The position numbers and the translations under genes are program-made. DNA of 64,000 nt from Mytilus galloprovincialis (lineage: Eukaryota; Mollusca; Bivalvia; Mytilida; Mytilidae). A model generated the notes under the pieces. That model was not told the DNA's origin and did no database searches. It saw nothing but the letters and a program-made list of their open reading frames with translations. Shown here one piece after another: positions 58,701 through 64,000 of the stretch. The first letter of the stretch is position 1; each line of letters starts with the position of its first letter. The stretch lies in contig NC_134845.1 in the NCBI RefSeq assembly GCF_965363235.1, forward strand, positions 82,723,913-82,787,912. The letters are read 5' to 3'.

Positions 58701-61700
58701 ATCGGGATTCTTACGTTTTGAACTATCAAAGAGAAGGTAACCTGACGAAAAATTATATATTTTCGGAGTCAAAAGTCGTTATATTAAAAAAAGTGTAACA
58801 TTGCTAAAAAGCTGTCTCGTTTGTTTTTTTATAACGTATGTCTGATTGTTCAAATTAGTAAGATGTGATAATCAACCTTGAAAATTTAAAATCGAACAGC
58901 ATTTTTGCATATTTGGTAAATTTGTTCTCTGGATTTTTCTGTGAATCTACGTCAAGACCAAACCCAGCGGAGGCTATGATATCCATAGTATATGCTCCAA
59001 AAACCCTGAAAAGTTATAACGAGGTTTTGTTAAACTAAATAAATTATCTATTTTTGGCTAACAAATTATTGTGCTTAGTTAAAACCTCGATCGATTAATT
59101 ATATACGCTTGATATTGAAAAAAGTTAGTTACATTTACTGCTTTAGTCTTAATGGCGCCATCATGAATTGTTTGATCGTTTTTGCATGTCTGTATGATAG
59201 ATGATTCAATTCAATCCTGTTTGTCATTTTTTAGCAACTTTTCTCTATACTTAATATTGTACAGTCCCGATATTGTCTATTTTTTTATGTATTTTAATCT
59301 CCCCTTTTCCTATCATTTCTATTATGGAAGCCCCTTCCAGACCCTCCAAGTAGTATACAAGTTGTCGTACGAGCTTTCCTGCTAGTTTTAATTAGTAATA
59401 GATTAAGCAACGTATAAAATTGTCGTCAAGTTTTTTTTTATTGTAACATTACTGTGGTGCTGATCTTCATTACAAAAATAATTTACGTTCCTTACTGTTT
59501 GAATTCAATTGGTTCTCCAGCTTGAGCTTTCGGCTTCAGGTTATCCACTAATTGTTCATATGACCGTTTAAAGATAGGGTTTAGCTGAAAGTGAAATGTT
59601 TTATTCTTGCTAACTTATATAGTTCATGTTAAACACAGATGATATGCTATGGTAAAGAAAAGATGGCTAAAGCCCCTGTCAGGGTGTCCTAGCTGCGAAG
59701 ACATATCGGATGTAGTTACACAGTCATAATGTATTCCTGCTCGGAGATTACTATTGGGCCATTCCAGTTAATATCTGCTAAAGGGGGTTGGATGGTCCTT
59801 TCTGAGGGGTGTAAAATTTATACATCTTAGGGGTGAAAATTTGGGGGTTTTCATCTGACACGTACACTTATATGCAAAAAACTTTTGAGGGTCTTGCAGC
59901 AGTAAATAACTTAAAATAATTACATCTTAGGGGTTACAAAAATGCCTATGTCAGATCTTAGGGGTGCTTTTGAATGTAGACAGTTACGTATCATGCATTA
60001 TCTAGTATTGTATTTAATATTCTGATGGGTACAATCCTTGCAGTAAAAAATTCTGATAGGTCATTTTTTCCCATGAAAGCCCATCCACCCAATATGAACA
60101 GAAACTCTACATCTGATAGGTCTTAATTCTTAGATCTGATAGGTAGTTTTTCATGATGTTTATTTCTGATACGTATAAACAAAATTCTCCCCATCCACCC
60201 CACCTGTCAGAAATTAACTGGAAGGCCCATTGTGTCAAGAGGGTGTCTGTTTAGCTGCAAAAAGTAAAATCACAAAAATACTGAACTTAGAGGAAGATCA
60301 ATTGGGGAAAGTCCATAATCACATGGCAAAATCAAATAACAAAACGCATCAAAAACGAATGGACAAGAACTGTCATATTCCTGACTTGGTACAGGCATTT
60401 TCAAATGTAGAAATAGATGTGAACATACGTGATATGAACACATTTTTATAATAATAAACACTACGTTTATCGGCCAAAAAGCAATAAGCAATTACAGAAA
60501 CAACAATAGTACATCTATATATATAAAAAAAAATGAGATGTGGTACAAACGAGAAAACTAACGGCCAAAGGAGTAGGTCCGGTAAGGGCCGATTTTGGCC
60601 TCAAATTTCAGGTTCATCTAACGAAAGGTTTTGAACACTTTTTAAACACTTAAGTGTCTATTTCACTTGATTCGATTAATTTTTGTGAACGATTTTAGCT
60701 GATTTAGTCATTTAAATCGCTCCGATTCAAGCTTAAATATGAAAAATCTATCAAATATGCCAAAAAACGTCACTTTTCAGATGGTTTTTGTCAAAAATGA
60801 AAGTGGCCGCATCCGTGTTCATCCTCAACCTTTATATATGTTATGTATTATCATCAAATACAACTTACATTTCAATATTATGAATGAACACTTCAGTAAT
60901 TTAGCATGACTAAATGGTGTTAGCAACCGATATATGTGCATAATACTATATTATTAATGAATAAAAAAACAAATATGTACATATATGATATACTTGCCGC
61001 TCTCATCTTGCCAGAGGAAAACGTAGGAAGTAATGTATTTCTTATGAACCTCCAATGATCGTCTCGTAGATGTACCAAAGAGTGTTTTAGTTCATTTCTT
61101 GACGGTAGAACATTCTGTAATTATATAGTTTAACGAGGGAATATAAAAGAGGGTCTAATGGGGGTTCTTCCATTCAGTAAACTTTTTCTTGTGTCCATTT
61201 TTCTCTTTTCCTTAGCCTTTTTAGCCAATATTCTGTATTCTTTATATTTAAGAACGTCATAATTCTCTATCTTTTATTTGTACGGCACAGTTTCTCTATT
61301 CTTAATATGTGTTGCCCATTATTCTCTGTTATGTTACCCACCATCCACACCCTCATAAAAGGAGCCTGCAAAATACAAGAATTACGACAGTCAGTTCTCA
61401 AAAACTATTGTTATAGAGAAAACTTGTGGTATATAGCAACTAAGAATTATCAACTCTATCGGATATGAAAAAGGAAATTTCAAACCTTACATGTAACTAA
61501 ATATTACATGTTCAGGCCACAAGTGTACTCGAATATTGTATTTTTAAAGAAAGTATAGAACACATCATAATACGATATAATTAATATGGAACGTGTAACA
61601 TTATTCTTTTAAAGTACTTTACGTACTTTGATTTACGTTGTTGAGTTACTTTCCTTTGGTATCAGTCTGATATGGTTTATGTAAACCCCATATATTATTT

Positions 61701-62215
61701 GTATCACTATTCGTGTGGAATACATATGAACACGCTGCCTCTTTGTTTGTCATTCGTATTATCGCCATATACGGCTCCAGAGTATTACAGCACGTGTATG
61801 TGTATACATTTGAAACAATGGCGGTATATCGCGTTTAATATCTCATTGAGAACGAAAACGGAAGAGAACAATCTAAAAAAAACTATATGTCTTGTGACAT
61901 ACATTTTATAAATATACTAGTACTAACGAGTTTCCAGTTTTCGACAGTTATAATGACATATGCACCAATCCAATTGAAGGTATACTATCAGTTCAATCTC
62001 CCAGTAATGAACAAAAGCAGAAAAAAATGTCAATCTTTTTATTTATAATCAGATTATTGACTTGCAATAGTATTTTTCAACGCGTTGTAACTTAACAAAA
62101 ACATTCTTTCATACTTACTCGTCTGTTGGGGCAATTAGAGAAATCTTTCACCAGAACTTCTTTAATTGTTTCCGGGTCAGAGATCACAAGCGTCGGAACC
62201 AGGCCTTGATATATC
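49722..62215 (-). CDS. CYP3-type cytochrome P450, incomplete
   Basis: Exons in gene order: 62215-62119 (IYQGLVPTLVISDPETIKEV), 61114-60998 (WRFIRNTLLPTFSSGKMRA), 59584-59496, 59005-58877 (VFGAYTMDIIASAGFGLDVD), 58303-58176 (AFPSVDIIFNWFNIS), 57738-57627 (KPKDLLQMMLNAHNDKD), 51120-50983 (PKNAEIMIPIHAIHRDPEFW ... DPER) and 49884-49722 (FGHGPRSCIGMRLA, with the haem-ligand Cys). Exon lengths 89, 128 and 163 equal those I recall for vertebrate CYP3A exons 6, 8 and 12. The protein would be an ER-bound monooxygenase. Missing: exons before 62215 (the membrane anchor), the I-helix and K-helix exons expected in the 6.5-kb gap 51121-57626, and the final IPL-type exon. The phase between 58877 and 58303 fails by a segment of about 20 bases. 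It may be a pseudogene or have very short or diverged exons that I missed. The 60998 donor is GC. Confidence 0.85.
50112..50232. mobile_element. Hairpin element with perfect 24-bp arms
   Basis: GTGTATTACGATATTTCTCC plus ACTC at 50112-50135 is exactly inverted at 50209-50232, with a 73-base loop containing GAGAACGAGGCTTGCCGAG. It lies in a P450 intron. Confidence 0.6.
50518..50806 (+). repeat. Family F repeat with GTCC microsatellite
   Basis: ATGCCCCATTTATCGGCATT, TTCGTCCGTCCGTCTGTCCC and GTACTATGGACACATTCTTG; the inverse of 10560-10865. Confidence 0.7.
51779..51945. repeat. Tandem repeat of about 62 bp, 2.5 units
   Basis: The CTGGTGAGTATAGGCG ... TTTCACCGTCTACCCGATTA unit is repeated as CTGGCGCATATAGGCG ... 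TTTCACTGTCTACCTGATTA and then as a weaker third copy. Confidence 0.65.
52390..53915. mobile_element. 1.5-kb TIR element with a 15-bp word repeated in both orientations
   Basis: The left end GGGTCATTTTCAAAAAAATG and the right end (reverse complement GGGTCGTTTTCAAAAAATG) form inverted repeats of about 32 bp through TCGAATTTT. Inside, GTCTATCCTGTTACC or close variants occur forward at about 52579, 52955, 52975 and 53133, and reversed (GGTAACAGGATAGAC) at about 52914, 53166, 53181, 53336 and 53525. The 53133-53179 pair forms a 14-bp-stem hairpin. There is no coding frame. No clear target duplication (flanks TATAT and GTATA). The superfamily is not assigned. Confidence 0.65.
54090..54192 (-). CDS. 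Possible terminal exon
   Basis: After a pyrimidine-rich TTTGTTATCCTGTGCCAG acceptor, the frame reads MADILRRDLDEMKFYENKDF and then ENTSQCLDFNKK-stop (32 residues from the Met at 54188). It is highly charged and protein-like but has no recognised family and no partner exon. It does not fit a P450. Low support. Confidence 0.3.
54449..54735. repeat. Degenerate AT minisatellite
   Basis: ATTTAAATGCAATATTTTTT-type units of about 25 bases are repeated roughly ten times, with TTTCATTTAAATGGTAT variants. Confidence 0.75.
54736..55411. other. P450 intron sequence, no feature
   Basis: Slightly less AT-rich, but open frames on the minus strand show no motif or splice pair. Confidence 0.35.
55412..55650. 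repeat. Minisatellite of about 32 bp, eight units
   Basis: The CCGCCATAGATTAGGAATCT unit, with A-rich linkers, is repeated. Outer units are more diverged (GCCATAAATTAGG, CCATAGATTTGAG) than the central ones, as expected of an aging array. Confidence 0.8.
55651..56113. other. P450 intron sequence, no feature
   Basis: AT-rich with a TATATATATA run near 55665; nothing else seen. Confidence 0.4.
56114..56765. repeat. Inverted minisatellite palindrome (21/22-bp units)
   Basis: The left arm (to about 56487) has some 17 units of GTTCCCTCAAG followed by ATACTATGTC, ATAGTTATCTC or ATGTTATGTT. After a short centre (ATTTTAAAAT at 56494-56503) the right arm has 12 units in the opposite orientation. Read outward from the centre, both arms begin with the same order of unit types, apart from one extra unit on the left, so it is a true inverted duplication. 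It could fold into a hairpin of over 250 bp per arm. Confidence 0.85.
56990..57210 (+). repeat. Family H repeat
   Basis: AACCAGGTTTAATCCACCAT, CTGTACCAAGTCAGGAATAT, GCCATGTGATTATGGACTTT and TTCAGTATTTTTGTATTTTT. The 98-codon frame over it is an artefact. Confidence 0.65.
59755..60229. mobile_element. 475-bp MITE in a P450 intron
   Basis: Ends are TGGGCCATTCCAGTTAATAT and ATTAACTGGAAGGCCCA as inverted repeats, extended by GGATGG / CCATCC. Inside, TCTGATAGGT and CTTAGGGGT words recur. A one-ended relative is at 26396-26520. Confidence 0.7.
60255..60405 (-). repeat. Family H repeat
   Basis: AAAATCACAAAAATACTGAA, AAGTCCATAATCACATGGCA and CATATTCCTGACTTGGTACA. Confidence 0.65.
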
Positions 62216-62569
62216 CTTAATAAATAAAAACAATGTTGATATAAATCAAACAAGATGTAGACATTTTACACAAATCATTTCTTTGTTTACATGCAAAGTC
62301 CCTCCACCTGGATCCGCCAATGTCAGTGGCAGAAGCAGAAAGTGTAGCCTTTAAGATTATATTATTAACTTACATTTAAACAAAGACAAATCACTATTAG
62401 TTGTTATTGGATTGCTTTAAGATCTGTTCTTTGTATCTTGAATGTTGCAAGGGAATATCCTGCCACGTTCGGTCTGAATATTTGTTAGATGATTTGTTTT
62501 ACTTCTTTCTTATGAACTGAGCCATTTTCAAAAGATTTTATCAGTTGTTTCTTATGTGTGGTATTAAAC

Positions 62570-62662
62570 CACTGTCCGAGTTTAGGGGAATGGTTGAGCG
62601 TTTACAAACACATTCAACACCGCCACATTTTCTATGTACCTGTCCCAAGCCATTAGCATATA
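62570..62662 (+). repeat. Family A fragment
   Basis: ACCACTGTCCGAGTTTAGGG, AACACCGCCACATTTTCTAT and CCTGTCCCAAGCCATTAGC; the neighbouring transposon starts right after it. Confidence 0.55.
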
Positions 62663-62664
62663 TA

Positions 62665-63720
62665 CAGTCCGCCAAAAGTTAAGCTCACCTAAATATAAAT
62701 CGAAATATTTTTTTGACTATTGAAAAAAAATATTTATGTTTGATGTTAAGAATTGCCTATAACATACACTAAGAAAATTCATTACGACCAAAAAATCAAA
62801 CTCCGATAAACACGCCAAGCAACCTTTTATTAAAGGTCATCTGCACTTTTTAGAATACACTGTTTCGGTGCCTTGAAATCATCTTCCTTCTGTCACGCGT
62901 ACAGGTGACATTTGACCTTCACAAAGTCACTGTGAAATATAGCAAGGCGTAAGTTATTTGTGACTGGACGTTGACCAGCAATTGACGTGTCGGTAGGAGC
63001 ACTAGGGGCATAGGTAACCATTTCGATGTCAATCACACCGTCATCGTCAGATTTTTACAACGTCATGTTGACACAGGAACTGTAAATGATAGACCAAGGT
63101 CCGTTTAACTACCTATCGTGATGACAGACTGCTTATTGGTCGTGCTAAAGACACCCCATTTACTCCAACCCCACAGCTTAGACACCATTGATCTCAACTT
63201 CAAAGTGGTCGTGTTAGTCATGTTAGTGTTAAAACATTGGTCTGTCAACTTCATAGAGGCTACCTAAGAGCACGTCGTGTTGTCAATAGACCTGCCATAA
63301 CAGCCAGGCACCGTATATTCAGGTTTCAAAGGGCTAATGACCATCAACCCTTGAACATGACAAGCTAGCAAAATGTTCATTGGTCAAATGAGAGTCAGTT
63401 TCTGTAACGACCAAAAGACGGCAGTTTGGCGGGAAAATAAAACTTCTTATGCCCAAAACAACATTTGCCCAACGACTGCATACGTTACTGGTAGTGTTAC
63501 AGTACGGGCTTTCTTCTCATGCTGTTGTAAGGTGGGTATACATACTCTGCAGGGTAGCATTAACGGACAGACATACAGAGATTTGGTGCTTAGAAACATT
63601 GCAGTCCCTCATTTTGATAATCCTCCACTTGCGTCAAGACCCTTAGGCATGTAGGCTTGTACAGAACGTGAGACACCGTGTTATTGACCTGTACCGGAGG
63701 AGAGATAATAACACATCCTA
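62665..63720 (+). pseudogene. Broken Tc1-like DNA transposon
   Basis: The left end CAGTCCGCCAAAAGTTAAGC after TA is a Tc1-type inverted repeat; the right end is missing. Pieces of the transposase survive in different frames: AITARHRIFRFQRAN, then VHWSNESQFL (the catalytic DES site, here with N for the first D), then QTYRDLVLRNIAVPHFDN and PLASRPL. Stops and frameshifts are frequent, and the segment after 63650 is out of frame. The element is old and inactive. Confidence 0.75.
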
Positions 63721-63789
63721 TTGACTCAAATATTGACATTAAATTTGCCGACCATACATGTACCAACGATTATTTGTAGATACATTGTA

Positions 63790-63895
63790 GTTACCAGGGT
63801 TATAATTTAGTACGCCAGACGCGCGTTTCGTCCACATAAGACTCATCAGTGACGCTCATATCTAAATATTATAAAGCCAAACAAGTACAAAGGTG
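63790..63895 (+). repeat. Family C repeat
   Basis: TACCAGGGTTATAATTTAGT, ACGCCAGACGCGCGTTTCGT and GCCAAACAAGTACAAAGGTG; the best preserved copy in the window. Confidence 0.75.
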
Positions 63896-64000
63896 AAGAG
63901 AATAGAGACTTTTAATGATATTGGTTGATTAATTGTTGTAAAAAAATAAAATCACAGTGAAACTTAAATTACGTTTCTGATTTGTGTTATTTTCACTATT

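Noticed and set aside
62166-62354. Plus-strand frame over the P450 exon at 62119-62215
   Set aside because: Antisense shadow of that exon; the minus strand gives the P450 sequence and consensus splice sites.

Overview
The window looks like nuclear DNA of a marine bivalve, most likely a mytilid mussel. It is AT-rich, its genes are split by GT-AG introns, and it is crowded with short dispersed repeats that I recognise by memory as common in Mytilus. There are no bacterial operons. The organism call is inference from repeats and gene style, not from a search.

Four host loci can be supported. (1) A small secreted cysteine-rich protein lies on the minus strand at 3.4-5.5 kb, four exons and about 138 residues. 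(2) A B-box/coiled-coil (TRIM-like, no RING) protein lies on the minus strand at 30.6-31.4 kb. (3) A complete eight-exon lysosomal glycosidase of family GH27 lies on the plus strand at 36.15-43.44 kb. It has 403 residues, and its pocket residues point to alpha-N-acetylgalactosaminidase. (4) An incomplete CYP3-type cytochrome P450 lies on the minus strand at 49.7-62.2 kb, with eight recognisable exons including the haem-binding one. Three weaker exon-like pieces lie at 1-272 (-), 49375-49519 (+) and 54090-54192 (-).

The rest is mobile and repetitive DNA. By position: two TTAA-flanked MITEs (2.16-2.37 and 18.1-18.8 kb); a Harbinger-like element (7.0-9.4 kb); a decayed reverse-transcriptase element (11.2-12.3 kb) with a second relic at 17.6 kb; a long hairpin at 19.7 kb; a terminal-inverted-repeat (TIR) element at 24.0-25.2 kb filled with short CACTACGAC-type motifs and carrying an ORF; an element of the same design at 37.2-38.3 kb inside intron 2 of the glycosidase gene, with a TTA target duplication; a small third candidate at 35.2-35.4 kb; a young Mutator-like element at 44.1-45.4 kb with 172-bp TIRs and a perfect 9-bp target duplication; a two-type satellite at 46.8-47.8 kb; a 1.5-kb TIR element at 52.4-53.9 kb carrying many copies of a 15-bp word in both orientations; an inverted minisatellite palindrome at 56.1-56.8 kb; and a broken Tc1-like transposon at 62.7-63.7 kb.

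The genes do not form a pathway. The GH27 enzyme is lysosomal, the P450 would be an endoplasmic-reticulum monooxygenase, the cysteine-rich protein is secreted, and the B-box protein is intracellular. The most novel material is the set of TIR elements whose interiors are saturated with copies of a short subterminal word, and the tandem copies of exon tails inside the glycosidase gene.
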